A stretch of DNA of 41,896 nucleotides from RGIG9079 sp964567845 (GCA_964567845.1 CAZMOG010000009.1:1-41896), one strand, 5' to 3'. Counted from the first letter of the stretch, positions 26,808 through 35,813 are shown. Made by a program: numbers and translations. The notes: a model not told the origin generated them from the sequence alone.

Positions 26808-27986
26808 TTATCTTTTCAACTTCTCATTAATCTGGTTGTACATTCCCTCGTACTTGTCATCAATGTTACGCAACTTGTAATAGATCTCCTTCAAGGTAAT
26901 CATTGTGTTTCTATCCTCTGAATTGATTGCATGTGCATTCTCGAAGTGGATAAGAACATCCTGATATCTCTTGTAAACATCCTTCATTGCCTCCTCGTAC
27001 TTCTTAAAGTCAGAAATATCCTGAACCTCTGCCTGATATGCGTTAACCTTCTCAAGCTCGATAACTCCAATTGCGTAGGTTGAGTAGAAATCCTTTGGAT
27101 CAATGCTAAGAACCTGGTTGTACAACTTCACGGCCTCCTCATAGTTCTTAATCTTGTCATAGATATTTGCCTTTGATCTGATGAATGCTATATTCTCAGG
27201 GTTAGCTTCGATAGCCTCGTCAAGATAAGGAATAGCATCGGAAGGATTCTCAGAATCAAGATAGTAGTTAATCATCTCAACCAACATGTAGTTGTTGTTT
27301 GGGAACTTCTTGATACCCTCGGTCATATATTTAACTGCCTCCTCCTCTTTCTCTTGAAGCTTTAGAACGTTACTCAACATTTCGTATACATCCTCTGCTT
27401 TATAGTTGTATGGGATAAGCTGTTTGTAGTACTTCTCTGCATTTGCATAATCCTGAGCCTGATGAGCTGCCAATCCTGCAAAATAGATGATTATTGTATC
27501 GACCTTATCATCACCTACAACTGCCTTGTAATATTTGTTTTCGCCAATCTCCAATGTGCGCTCAAATGCCTTGAATGCATCTGTAAAGTTGTTAGCATTA
27601 AACTCCTCAATGCCGTAGTTCTGGAAGTCAATATAGAGATTCTTATATTGAGTTCCTAACTTTTTACCGAATTTTCCCTTCTCATCCAAACGCTCTACAT
27701 TCTGATATGCCTCCCAAACTTTGTTTACATCTGAGCTTGATACCATCTGTCTGATTCCTGGATCTCCGTTCTCAATAAATGCCTGGTAGATTTGACCAAA
27801 CATAAAGTGGCCCTGAGCATAATCTGCACATGACTCATCTGCCATAGCCTCGTCAATCAACTTCTTGGCCATATCAATATTATTAGATGCAAAGAAGTTC
27901 TTAGACAACGCAACTTTACCCTTTTGTGCGTAACCTGAAAAGGCAACTCCGCACGCAAGTGCTACTACTAATGCAATTCTCTTCAT
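26808..27986 (-). CDS. Secreted tetratricopeptide-repeat protein
   Basis: The 392-residue product has a signal peptide (MKRIALVVALACGVAFSGYAQ) and then about six TPR-like helical hairpins from residue 25 to 320, for example AFKAFERTLEIG, DYANAEKYYKQLIPYN, EEAVKYMTEGIKKFPNN and EEAVKLYNQVLSIDPKD. The C-terminal 70 residues are charged helices. It is predicted periplasmic and to act as a protein-interaction scaffold; partners are unknown. It lies 36 nt downstream of gyrA with no visible promoter and ends at a terminator, so it may be read from gyrA. Confidence 0.85.
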   Translation of the reverse strand: MKRIALVVALACGVAFSGYAQKGKVALSKNFFASNNIDMAKKLIDEAMADESCADYAQGHFMFGQIYQAFIENGDPGIRQMVSSSDVNKVWEAYQNVERLDEKGKFGKKLGTQYKNLYIDFQNYGIEEFNANNFTDAFKAFERTLEIGENKYYKAVVGDDKVDTIIIYFAGLAAHQAQDYANAEKYYKQLIPYNYKAEDVYEMLSNVLKLQEKEEEAVKYMTEGIKKFPNNNYMLVEMINYYLDSENPSDAIPYLDEAIEANPENIAFIRSKANIYDKIKNYEEAVKLYNQVLSIDPKDFYSTYAIGVIELEKVNAYQAEVQDISDFKKYEEAMKDVYKRYQDVLIHFENAHAINSEDRNTMITLKEIYYKLRNIDDKYEGMYNQINEKLKR

Positions 27987-28022
27987 AACTATTAGATTTT
28001 TATAATTATTGTTGTTAAATTT

Positions 28023-30566
28023 TTATTCGTTTGTCTCTACACTACCCTCTTCCTGTGTTTTAATAACCTGATTATCGGTTAATTCGGTGGTTTCACTTGC
28101 TTCGCTCTCCTCATCCTCGGAAGCCGGAACCTTTGTAACGGCAGCAATAGCATCCTCCTCGCCCAAGTTAATCAGTTTAACACCTTGAGTTGCTCGACCC
28201 ATTACCCTTAACTTGCTCACCTCTTGTCTGATTACAATACCATTCTTGGTGATAATCATTAGGTTGCTGTCGTCGGTAACCTGCTCAAGAGCAATCAAAT
28301 TACCTGTCTTTTCAGTAATATTTATTGTCTTTACACCCTTGCCTCCTCGGTTGGTAATGCGATATTCATCAATCTCTGAGCGTTTACCGAATCCATTCTC
28401 TGATACAACAAGAATGTTCTCGGGGCTATTCTCAACATCAACACAAACCATACCAACAGCCTCGTCCTTATCCGGAACAGAAATTGCCTTAACTCCCGAT
28501 GCAACACGTCCCATTGGACGAACTGCATTTTCGTGGAAACGGATAGCCTTACCTGACTTAACGGCAATCATTATATCCATATTACCGTTGGTCAATTTAG
28601 CCTCGAGTAGCTGGTCTCCCTCGCGAATAATGATAGCATTAATTCCGTTTGCTCTTGGACGTGAATATGCCTCCAAAGTGGTTTTCTTAATAATACCGTG
28701 TTTGGTGCACAATACAATGTAATTTGAGTTGATGTAATCAACATCCTTCAAATCCAATACATTGATATATGCCATAACCTTATCACCCGGCTCAATGTTC
28801 AAAAGGTTCTGGATAGCGCGTCCTTTAGATTGTTTTGTCCCTTCCGGAATTTCGTAAACCTTTAGCCAGAAACATCTACCCTGCTCTGTGAAGAACAACA
28901 TAGTGTTGTGCATACGTGCAGTCACAAGGTGCTCCAGGAAGTCCTCCTCGCGTGTCCCGGTACCCTTTGAGCCCTTACCTCCGCGGTTTTGTACGCGATA
29001 CTCAGACAATGATGTACGCTTAATGTATCCCATGTGTGAAATGGTAATCACAACATCTTCGTCTGCATAGAAATCCTCGGGGTTGAACTCCTCAGCGGCA
29101 AACTCAATATCCGTTCTGCGCTCATCGCCATATTTCTCCTTGATTTCAATAAGCTCCTCCTTAATAATACCCATTCGGATGTCAACATTGGCCAGAATCT
29201 CATTCAATCGGGCAATTGTCTTTTCAAGCTCTTCGGCCTCGGCGCGAAGTTTACTCTGCTCCAATCCTGTCAATTGACGCAAACGCATCTCAACAATAGC
29301 TGTTGCTTGAATATCATCGAGCATGAATCGAGCCATCAAATTCTCCTTAGCCTCGACAGGCGATGCTGCCGCTCTGATAATTCTGATGACCTCGTCAATA
29401 TTATCGGAAGCAATCAATAAACCGCGTAAAATATGAGCACGTTTTTCTGCCTGAGCCAATTCATAGCGTGTTCTGCGTACAACAACCTCGTGTCTGTGCT
29501 CAACGAAATACTTGATCAAATCCTTCAAATTCAACAGACGTGGACGTTTATTAACCAAAGCCACATTGTTAACTCCGAAAGAAGATTGTAAAGCTGTGTG
29601 TTTCAATAAGGTATTCAACACAACGTTCGCCACGGCATCGCGCTTAAGCTCGATAACAATTCTCAAGCCAACTTCGAGCGAGGACTCATCATTGATGTCA
29701 GAGATGCCCTCAATCTTCTTGTCGTTAACAAGGTCTGCAATATGAGAAATCAACTCGGCCTTGTTTACCATGTATGGAATTTCATGTACAACAATACACT
29801 CCTTTCCATTAGGCAACACCTCGATACTTGTCTTTGCTCTTACAATAACACGGCCTTTCCCGGTCATGTAAGCCTCTTTCACTCCACTATAGCCATAAAT
29901 TGTACCTCCTGTTGGAAAATCGGGAGCCTTGATTATTTTAATAAGATCCTCAATCTCAATGTCTTTATTGTCAACGTATGCACAAATTGCATCAATGGTG
30001 TCAGAAAGATTGTGTGGAGGCATATTTGTTGCCATACCTACAGCAATACCCTGCGCTCCATTAACAAGGAGGTTAGGAATACGTGTTGGAAGAACCGAGG
30101 GCTCTTTAGTCGATGCATCGAAGTTCGGAACCATGTCAACGGTATCCTTCTCCAAATCGATAAGCATATCCTCGGCAATCTTTGCCATTCTGGCCTCGGT
30201 ATAACGCATAGCTGCGGGTGGATCATTATCGATAGAACCGAAGTTACCCTGTCCATCAACAAGCGGGTAACGCATTGACCAGTCCTGAGCCAAACGCACC
30301 AATGTCATATATATTGAGCTATCTCCGTGTGGGTGATACTTTCCCATCACCTCTCCAACAACAGCTGCAGATTTCTTTGTAGGTTTGCTATAAACCAAAC
30401 CAAGGCGCTCCATTCCGTACATTACACGACGATGCACTGGCTTAAATCCATCGCGAACATCAGGAAGTGCACGTGAAACGATAACAGACATAGAGTAATC
30501 GATATACGAGGTTTTCATCTCCTTGTCGATATCGACCTTGATAATTCTTTGTTCTTGATTTTCCAT
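28023..30566 (-). CDS. gyrA: DNA gyrase subunit A
   Basis: GyrA cuts and rejoins DNA in negative supercoiling. The start is ATG 30566; a TTG one codon upstream is less likely. The 847-residue protein has the catalytic Tyr122 in AAMRYTEARM. Its quinolone-determining region is HPHGDSSIYMT, with the sensitive Ser83 kept and Met at 87, where E. coli has Asp; a hydrophobic residue there is usual in this phylum as far as I recall. The C-terminal beta-pinwheel carries GyrA-box-like QNRGGKGSKG. It ends in an acidic tail. A TPR gene follows at 36 nt. Confidence 0.97.
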   Translation of the reverse strand: MENQEQRIIKVDIDKEMKTSYIDYSMSVIVSRALPDVRDGFKPVHRRVMYGMERLGLVYSKPTKKSAAVVGEVMGKYHPHGDSSIYMTLVRLAQDWSMRYPLVDGQGNFGSIDNDPPAAMRYTEARMAKIAEDMLIDLEKDTVDMVPNFDASTKEPSVLPTRIPNLLVNGAQGIAVGMATNMPPHNLSDTIDAICAYVDNKDIEIEDLIKIIKAPDFPTGGTIYGYSGVKEAYMTGKGRVIVRAKTSIEVLPNGKECIVVHEIPYMVNKAELISHIADLVNDKKIEGISDINDESSLEVGLRIVIELKRDAVANVVLNTLLKHTALQSSFGVNNVALVNKRPRLLNLKDLIKYFVEHRHEVVVRRTRYELAQAEKRAHILRGLLIASDNIDEVIRIIRAAASPVEAKENLMARFMLDDIQATAIVEMRLRQLTGLEQSKLRAEAEELEKTIARLNEILANVDIRMGIIKEELIEIKEKYGDERRTDIEFAAEEFNPEDFYADEDVVITISHMGYIKRTSLSEYRVQNRGGKGSKGTGTREEDFLEHLVTARMHNTMLFFTEQGRCFWLKVYEIPEGTKQSKGRAIQNLLNIEPGDKVMAYINVLDLKDVDYINSNYIVLCTKHGIIKKTTLEAYSRPRANGINAIIIREGDQLLEAKLTNGNMDIMIAVKSGKAIRFHENAVRPMGRVASGVKAISVPDKDEAVGMVCVDVENSPENILVVSENGFGKRSEIDEYRITNRGGKGVKTINITEKTGNLIALEQVTDDSNLMIITKNGIVIRQEVSKLRVMGRATQGVKLINLGEEDAIAAVTKVPASEDEESEASETTELTDNQVIKTQEEGSVETNE

Positions 30567-30615
30567 CAATTACTTTTCTCTTTTTTTTAAAAAAAAACTA
30601 CTCTTAATTATCATG

Positions 30616-30623
30616 CAAAAATA
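30616..30623 (-). promoter_or_regulatory. Predicted gyrA -7 element
   Basis: The minus strand reads TATTTTTG, matching TAnnTTTG; the -33 region is T-rich without a TTTG. The leader would be about 43 nt. It is one of two divergent elements between gyrA and the methyltransferase gene. Confidence 0.5.
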
Positions 30624-30683
30624 GCTATTTTATACGATAAAAAAAACTTCTCTCGTTTTTTTTATCAACAAAAAAAATGACAT

Positions 30684-30691
30684 TAACTTTG
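30684..30691 (+). promoter_or_regulatory. Predicted -7 element of methyltransferase gene
   Basis: TAACTTTG matches TAnnTTTG and lies 20 nt before the ATG at 30712. A T-run rather than TTTG occupies the -33 position. Confidence 0.55.
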
Positions 30692-30711
30692 TAGCTGTAA
30701 ACTATCAAAAT

Positions 30712-31413
30712 ATGAGTACACTATATCTATTCCCCAATGTTTTGAGCGAGGGCTCAATTAATTCGGTAATACCTGCAGATATTATTGGTAAGATACGAGA
30801 AATCAAAGCATTTGCTACCGAGAATACCAAAAATACCCGCAGATTCCTTAAATCGATAGACAGGAGCATAGATATAGATTCAATTATCTTTATAGAGTTG
30901 AATGAGCATAGCGACTACAATACAATAAAGGAGTGTGCCGAGGTATTGAAGGTTCAGAATATGGGAATCATTTCCGAGGCAGGATGTCCCGGTATTGCAG
31001 ATCCCGGTGCAGATCTTGTGGCCTATGCCCACACCAAAGGAATAAAGGTGGTTCCATTTGTAGGACCATCATCGATATTGTTGGCCTTGATAGCTTCGGG
31101 ATGTAATGGTCAATGCTTTGCTTTTAACGGCTATCTGCCGGTCAAAGAGCCTGAGCGTGGTAAGGCTTTGAAAGAGTATGAGCGAATATCCAAAAAAGAG
31201 AACCGAACACAGATATTCATTGAAACACCCTATAGAAATGAGCGTTTCTTTGCAGAGCTACTTGAGCGGTTACTCCCCTCTACAAAACTCTGTGTTGCGT
31301 GTAATATTACCGCCGAAGATGAATATATCAAAACTTTAACGGTGGCTGAGTGGAGAAAAACAGAAAGGCCGACTCTCCATAAAAAGCCGGCCATTTTCCT
31401 GTTTTTAGCGTAA
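30712..31413 (+). CDS. RsmI-like SAM-dependent methyltransferase (tetrapyrrole methylase fold)
   Basis: The 233-residue protein has the tetrapyrrole-methylase fold of RsmI-type rRNA methyltransferases, seen in GIISEAGCPGIADPGADLV (about 84-102), VVPFVGPSSILLALIASG and FIETPYRNERFFAELLE. Its N-terminus (MSTLYLFPNVLSEGSINSVI) differs from RsmI, and it is shorter than E. coli RsmI (286), lacking the C-terminal helical extension. It is therefore a Bacteroidota paralogue rather than proven RsmI, and the methylated substrate is uncertain. It is monocistronic and ends at a hairpin shared with the rubrerythrin gene. Confidence 0.85.
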   Translation: MSTLYLFPNVLSEGSINSVIPADIIGKIREIKAFATENTKNTRRFLKSIDRSIDIDSIIFIELNEHSDYNTIKECAEVLKVQNMGIISEAGCPGIADPGADLVAYAHTKGIKVVPFVGPSSILLALIASGCNGQCFAFNGYLPVKEPERGKALKEYERISKKENRTQIFIETPYRNERFFAELLERLLPSTKLCVACNITAEDEYIKTLTVAEWRKTERPTLHKKPAIFLFLA

Positions 31414-31438
31414 CTTAATTCTCTATTACGTAAGTTTT

Positions 31439-31472
31439 GTGAATAGGCGCACTATGCTTGTGCGCGTTTCAC
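31439..31472. terminator. Hairpin between convergent genes
   Basis: GCGCAC (31447-31452) pairs with GTGCGC (31460-31465), and the outer arms GTGAA (31439-31443) and TTCAC (31468-31472) also pair. A T-rich stretch lies on the + strand 3' side, and TTTT lies on the other side. It sits between the methyltransferase and rubrerythrin stops and probably terminates both. Confidence 0.65.
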
Positions 31473-31474
31473 TT

Positions 31475-32026
31475 TTACTTCTTGAAATATCTATTGTATA
31501 GACCCTCGAAGCCTTTTCCGTGACGAGCCTCATCCTTAGCCATCTCGTGAACAGTATCGTGGATCGCATCAAGGTTCAACTTCTTCGCAATTATTGCCAA
31601 ACGCAATTTGTCCTCGCAAGCTCCGCATTCAGCGCTCATACGTTTCTCCAAATTGGTCTTTGTATTCCAGACAACCTCGCCCAACAACTCTGCAAACTTA
31701 GCTGCATGCTCGGCCTCCTCGAAAGCGTAACGTTTGTAAGCCTCTGCAATCTCGGGATAACCCTCGCGATCTGCCTGACGGCTCATTGCCAAATACATTC
31801 CAACCTCTGTGCACTCGCCGTTGAAATGAGCCTGAAGACCCTCCCACAACTCTTGGTCACAACCCTGTGCAACACCAATCTCGTGCTCGCAAGCAAACTG
31901 CATTGCTCCACCATCCTCTGCTAACTCTTTGAACTTGCTGGCTGGAACACCACACAATGGACACTTCTCAGGAGCGGCATCACCCTCGTGAACATAACCG
32001 CATACGGTACAGATGAACTTTTTCAT
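31475..32026 (-). CDS. Reverse rubrerythrin (peroxide-reducing)
   Basis: The 183-residue protein has an N-terminal rubredoxin domain with Cys6, Cys9, Cys22 and Cys25, then a ferritin-like di-iron domain (ECTEVGMYLAMSRQADREGY; FEEAEHAAKF; DEARHGKGFEGL). This domain order is that of reverse rubrerythrins, which reduce hydrogen peroxide in anaerobes. It lies 37 nt downstream of a PerR-type repressor gene with no promoter between, so it is probably co-transcribed with and controlled by PerR. Confidence 0.95.
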   Translation of the reverse strand: MKKFICTVCGYVHEGDAAPEKCPLCGVPASKFKELAEDGGAMQFACEHEIGVAQGCDQELWEGLQAHFNGECTEVGMYLAMSRQADREGYPEIAEAYKRYAFEEAEHAAKFAELLGEVVWNTKTNLEKRMSAECGACEDKLRLAIIAKKLNLDAIHDTVHEMAKDEARHGKGFEGLYNRYFKK

Positions 32027-32063
32027 AATTCTTGGTTTTTAATGTTTTACTTATTGTTTTGTT

Positions 32064-32480
32064 TTAGTTATTTCTATTACAATTACCGCATATACCCTTC
32101 ACATAAAGGTGTTTTGTCGATACGTGAAAGTTATTGTCTAATTTCAACTCTCCCATCTTGGGACTTTCAAAATCATAAACCTTTCCGCACTCGGCACATA
32201 TAAAATGTGAATGATCCGAGGTATCTGCATCATAGCGAGTACTGTTTTCATCAATGGTCAACATTAAAACTATATTCTGCCGAGTTAAAAATTTCAATGT
32301 ATTATAGACCGTTGTTCTTGACAAGGTAGGAATAGTTGTGTTTAATGCCTCGTAAATCTCATCGACTGTTGGGTGGGTTTTGTGTTCCATTAAATATTTT
32401 AAAACCGCTATCCTTTGAACCGATGGTTTTATTCCTGCATTGTCTAATATGGTTTTAATTCTTTCCATTTTTGGAATCAT
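32064..32480 (-). CDS. perR: Peroxide-responsive Fur-family repressor PerR
   Basis: The 138-residue Fur-fold protein has a winged-helix domain (VDEIYEALNTTIPTLSRTTV) and two Cys pairs for structural zinc (C95/C98, C131/C134). The regulatory-metal residues line up with B. subtilis PerR with an offset of one: H36, D84, H90, H92 and D103. Asp at 103 is the PerR-type residue where Fur has Glu, which supports peroxide sensing over iron sensing. The start is ATG 32480, with a second ATG at 32468. It is likely autoregulated together with the rubrerythrin gene. Confidence 0.9.
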   Translation of the reverse strand: MIPKMERIKTILDNAGIKPSVQRIAVLKYLMEHKTHPTVDEIYEALNTTIPTLSRTTVYNTLKFLTRQNIVLMLTIDENSTRYDADTSDHSHFICAECGKVYDFESPKMGELKLDNNFHVSTKHLYVKGICGNCNRNN

Positions 32481-32499
32481 TACAAATATGTTTTCACTG

Positions 32500-32530
32500 C
32501 AAAATTATAAAGAATTCTTTAATCTCCAAA
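32500..32530 (-). promoter_or_regulatory. Predicted perR-rubrerythrin promoter
   Basis: On the minus strand TTTG (32527-32530), 19 nt, then TAATTTTG (32500-32507) is an exact consensus promoter. The AT-rich spacer contains AAAGAATTCTTTA-like dyad symmetry, which could be a PerR site; this is inference. The start site would be near 32493. Confidence 0.75.
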
Positions 32531-32548
32531 TATTTTGAAGAAAAATCT

Positions 32549-32556
32549 TAACTTTG
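32549..32556 (+). promoter_or_regulatory. Predicted -7 element for small exported protein and TonB receptor
   Basis: TAACTTTG matches TAnnTTTG. It lies 4 nt before ATG 32561, so a transcript from it would be almost leaderless or would use the next in-frame ATG at 32603. The element is divergent from the perR promoter, and the two overlap in the same 60 nt. Confidence 0.5.
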
Positions 32557-32560
32557 TGCC

Positions 32561-32896
32561 ATGTTTTTCGCAGGTATAACATATAATATCATTACTATAT
32601 CAATGGTAATATGCTTATTCATAGGCAGTTTTGCCTTTGGAGGGGATATTGAATTGCTATATGTATTTTTTTTCGATAGAGGTGAAATTCCTGTCGAAAT
32701 GGCTGAGAACTGTGAAAAAAACTTTTCAAATGAAGAAAAAAGTGTTGTAAATGAAGAAAAAAATGAAGATAAACAAGAGCATTTACAAATCCATTTTTCT
32801 CCTCCGAAAGATATTCCTGTTTTATATAGTTGTAATTTACACAACTTTCGACTCTTAACGTCGTCTTTCTTGCGTGCTCCACCTCTCTTTCTCTGA
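32561..32896 (+). CDS. Small exported protein of unknown function
   Basis: I do not recognise this family. The 111-residue product has a hydrophobic N-terminus (ISMVICLFIGSFAFGG) that could be a signal peptide or anchor. A very acidic/lysine-rich stretch with EEK repeats (about 48-72) follows, then a C-terminus with HFSPPKDIPVLYSC and FLRAPPLFL. ATG 32603 (97 residues) is an alternative start and fits the promoter position better. It lies 63 nt before a TonB-dependent receptor with no promoter between, so co-transcription and a role at the envelope are inferred. It could still be a chance ORF. Confidence 0.5.
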   Translation: MFFAGITYNIITISMVICLFIGSFAFGGDIELLYVFFFDRGEIPVEMAENCEKNFSNEEKSVVNEEKNEDKQEHLQIHFSPPKDIPVLYSCNLHNFRLLTSSFLRAPPLFL

Positions 32897-32959
32897 TTTG
32901 TGAAGAGGTTTCATTACTTAGTTATAGGTTATGTTATTGCGGGATGTAAGAATTAAAAA

Positions 32960-35098
32960 ATGAACAATTTTTATAGGTTTATTGTGTGTGTGGGTTCAAT
33001 CTTGTTTTCACACACTCTATATTCGCAAAGTGATGATAAAGTAAAGGAACACTTTGTGGACGAGGTTACGGTAATTGCAGAGCGTCGTGAACTTTCTGAA
33101 AGAGATATTCCTGCATCGGTGTCAGTGGTTACTGAGAATAATTTAAGAAACGAACCCTTGCCCGATATAAGAGTGTTAGCGAATTATGTTCCTAACTTCT
33201 ATATTCAGGAGAGTGGTTTGAAACTTTCAACTCCGATTTATGTACGAGGAGTTGGTTCGGTTTCAGGAACTCCGTCGGTGGGTTTGTACATTAATGGTGC
33301 ACCGGTATTCGATAAGAATAGTTTTATTTTCGATCTGTATGATATTGAACAAATAGAGGTTTTAAAAGGACCTCAGAGTACCCTTTATGGAAGAAATACC
33401 ATTAATGGACTTGTCAATATAAGAACCTCTAAGCCTGCGGGTAAATGGGGGGTAAAAGCTCTTGTCGGAGCCGGATCCTATGGTACATTCCGTGGGATGG
33501 TTGGAGTTGATCTTCCAAAAGTAGGTATATGGCGAAGCAAACTTTCGTTTAACTACAACAGAACCGATGGTTACTTCAGAAATATCTATAATAGCTCATT
33601 GCCGGGTTCTTCGGAGAGCCACAATGTTCGCTATTTGGGTGTTTTGAATTTTGAAAGAGGAGTCGAGTTACTTATAGGCGCTGAGTATAATCGTACAGCT
33701 GATGGTGGATATCCTTACGGCCAGTTAGATTCATTGAAGGCAAATCCATACAAGGTTAATTACAATAGCAATGCTTGGTATAATCGCGATATATATCGTA
33801 TTTATGCCAATATATCGAAGACATTCTGCAGGGCAAAAATCAGTAATGTGTCAGCTTACTCGTATACAACCGATGATCAATTGACCGATACCGATTACAC
33901 CTTTTATGATGTATTTTCAAATAGAAAACATTCGTATGGTAATTTGTTTACGAACGAGTTTAATATTCAATCGGGTACAAAGCAAAAGTTAATATGGAGT
34001 GCCGGAGCTTTTCTCTTTTACAAATTGTTGTTGAACAACTATACAGCAACCTTTGGCAGGGATAAGGCACTATTAATGAATATAGATCTTGATAAGGCAA
34101 AGTATAGAAATCATGTAGAGACAATGGGTGCGGCTGCATACGGTCAGTTGGCAATCAATGATATGTGGACGGGTGCAGAGTTAAGTGTGGGGTTGCGTTA
34201 CGAATTCGAGAATAGCGATCTGGATTATCACGACGATATTCAGGTGACGGGAAATTGGGTTGAAAACTGGCATAAGAGCAACGATAATACAAACTTCTCT
34301 GCCCTATTGCCTAAGTTTTCGTTGATGCAGAAATTCAATAACACCTCGCTCTATGCAACTGTCGGTAAGGGGTATAAAGCAGGAGGTTATAATATCATTG
34401 CTAACGAGATGAGTACCCGGATTATTGATTTAAGCTATGATTCAGAGTCGCTTTGGAACTATGAGATTGGTGCAAAATATATGGCTCCATCGAAAAAGTT
34501 TAAGGCTAATATTTCGCTATTCTATCTTGATTGGCGCGATCAACAGATTTTTGTTATGGGTATGATGGGACCTAGTATTGAAAATGCCGGCGATGCCCAT
34601 AATTATGGTGTAGATGGTGATATAAACTTGAATCTGCTTAATGTTCAGGCTCAAAACAGTTCTCATATCCTTGATTTGAGAGTTGCTGCCGGCTATACTC
34701 ATGCAACCTATTATCGTAATGATACCAAGGAGCATGTGGGCAATAGAATTGTAATGGCCCCGGATTTTACTGGCGATGTTTCAATCAATTACTCTATGGC
34801 TCTTAATGACAGATTGGAAAGTACTATAAATTTCAGTAATAGTATCAAGGCAATGGGAACTCAGTATTTCGATGAGGCTAATACATTGAAACAATCTCCC
34901 TACGCATTGTGGAATATGAATCTGACTTATACAACACAAATGTGGAGTATATCGGTATGGGGCAAAAATATAATGGATAAACACTATTTCTGTTATGAAT
35001 TCAAAAGCCCTGTTGGAAACAAAAAACCTGAATATTTAAATTCAGGACAATCCGGAGTTCCAAGAAACTTCGGATTTACAGTTAGTTACAAATTTTAG
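32960..35098 (+). CDS. TonB-dependent outer-membrane receptor
   Basis: The 712-residue protein has a signal peptide (about 1-22), a TonB-box-like DEVTVIAERR (about 34-43) and a plug domain with YVRGVGS and IEVLKGPQSTLYGRNTING. A 22-strand-type barrel follows with TSLYATVGKGYKAGGYN, ending in the C-terminal Phe of FTVSYKF. It lacks the N-terminal carboxypeptidase-like domain of SusC, so it is not a glycan-import SusC. The plug and barrel resemble siderophore or small-ligand receptors, and PerR next door is consistent with metal or oxidant control. The ligand is unknown. A lipoprotein gene follows at 22 nt. Confidence 0.93.
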   Translation: MNNFYRFIVCVGSILFSHTLYSQSDDKVKEHFVDEVTVIAERRELSERDIPASVSVVTENNLRNEPLPDIRVLANYVPNFYIQESGLKLSTPIYVRGVGSVSGTPSVGLYINGAPVFDKNSFIFDLYDIEQIEVLKGPQSTLYGRNTINGLVNIRTSKPAGKWGVKALVGAGSYGTFRGMVGVDLPKVGIWRSKLSFNYNRTDGYFRNIYNSSLPGSSESHNVRYLGVLNFERGVELLIGAEYNRTADGGYPYGQLDSLKANPYKVNYNSNAWYNRDIYRIYANISKTFCRAKISNVSAYSYTTDDQLTDTDYTFYDVFSNRKHSYGNLFTNEFNIQSGTKQKLIWSAGAFLFYKLLLNNYTATFGRDKALLMNIDLDKAKYRNHVETMGAAAYGQLAINDMWTGAELSVGLRYEFENSDLDYHDDIQVTGNWVENWHKSNDNTNFSALLPKFSLMQKFNNTSLYATVGKGYKAGGYNIIANEMSTRIIDLSYDSESLWNYEIGAKYMAPSKKFKANISLFYLDWRDQQIFVMGMMGPSIENAGDAHNYGVDGDINLNLLNVQAQNSSHILDLRVAAGYTHATYYRNDTKEHVGNRIVMAPDFTGDVSINYSMALNDRLESTINFSNSIKAMGTQYFDEANTLKQSPYALWNMNLTYTTQMWSISVWGKNIMDKHYFCYEFKSPVGNKKPEYLNSGQSGVPRNFGFTVSYKF

Positions 35099-35120
35099 AA
35101 ATTAATAAAAATTAAAAACT

Positions 35121-35813
35121 ATGAGAAAATTATTGAGTTTTGCCGTAATGGCAATGGCTGCAATTGGTTTCACTGCATGCAGTGATTCTGATGCAGATGA
35201 TCCGGGTAAAGGAACAATTAAAGATTTAAACGGTACATATTGGGTTTATGATGAGCCTGTTTGTGAGTTGGAATACCCCGGCGATGTGATTACAATTACA
35301 ATGGGTTCACAGGGCGATGAGATGCAGATTACCGACGATGAGCTTGTTATGATGTTTACAATGTTTGCCAACGAGAAGATGTCATCGTATATGCGCCACT
35401 TCTACTTCATGGATAGAGAAAACTTAAATGTCGGTTTTGTAAAAGATGGAGAGAATGGCGATATTACACTTCAATATCAGCAGCAGGATAAAATGTTGGC
35501 TGTGGATATGAGCGTTATCAATGATAAAATGCCTACAGTCAGTGCAAATTATAATATTATCAAGGAGAATGGTGAGCAGCACATGGAGATCTTTTTTGAA
35601 AAGTTCTATATCACCATTATGATGCAGCAGATGCTTCCAACTTTCTTGCCATCAATTATGGGTAGTATTATTCTTAGCTTTGATACAATGCCTGAGGTTG
35701 CACAGCAGGCAATTATAGCAAGTTTCTCAACTCAAATTAATGAGATTCTTGCAGACACCGAGACCCTTAGAATCGGTCTTTGCGTCAAGCAACAAGAGGC
35801 TCCAAAAAATTAA
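35121..35813 (+). CDS. Lipoprotein partner of the TonB receptor
   Basis: The 230-residue protein has a lipoprotein signal peptide with lipobox FTAC (Cys20), followed by an acidic linker (SDSDADDPGKG). The folded part begins LNGTYWVYDEP and is Met-rich (for example ELVMMFTMFANEKM and TIMMQQMLPTFLPSIMG). No family was recognised. It lies 22 nt after the receptor gene with no promoter, so the two are likely one unit; many Bacteroidota receptors work with a surface lipoprotein, but this one is unlike SusD. Confidence 0.8.
   Translation: MRKLLSFAVMAMAAIGFTACSDSDADDPGKGTIKDLNGTYWVYDEPVCELEYPGDVITITMGSQGDEMQITDDELVMMFTMFANEKMSSYMRHFYFMDRENLNVGFVKDGENGDITLQYQQQDKMLAVDMSVINDKMPTVSANYNIIKENGEQHMEIFFEKFYITIMMQQMLPTFLPSIMGSIILSFDTMPEVAQQAIIASFSTQINEILADTETLRIGLCVKQQEAPKN

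Noticed and set aside
28213..28722. 169-codon open frame antisense to the gyrA C-terminal domain
   Set aside because: Shadow of the gyrA reading frame with no family features or promoter.
29742..30278. 178-codon open frame antisense to gyrA
   Set aside because: It lies wholly within gyrA, which is strongly conserved. The peptide is Cys/His/Asn-rich without any domain, as expected for a shadow frame.
28023..30566. Quinolone-resistance mutation at GyrA position 87 (Met)
   Set aside because: Ser83 is intact, and a non-acidic residue at 87 appears normal for this phylum, so resistance cannot be claimed.
30564..30569. TTG start one codon before the gyrA ATG
   Set aside because: The ATG at 30566 gives numbering equal to E. 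coli (Tyr122, Ser83); there is no reason to prefer TTG.
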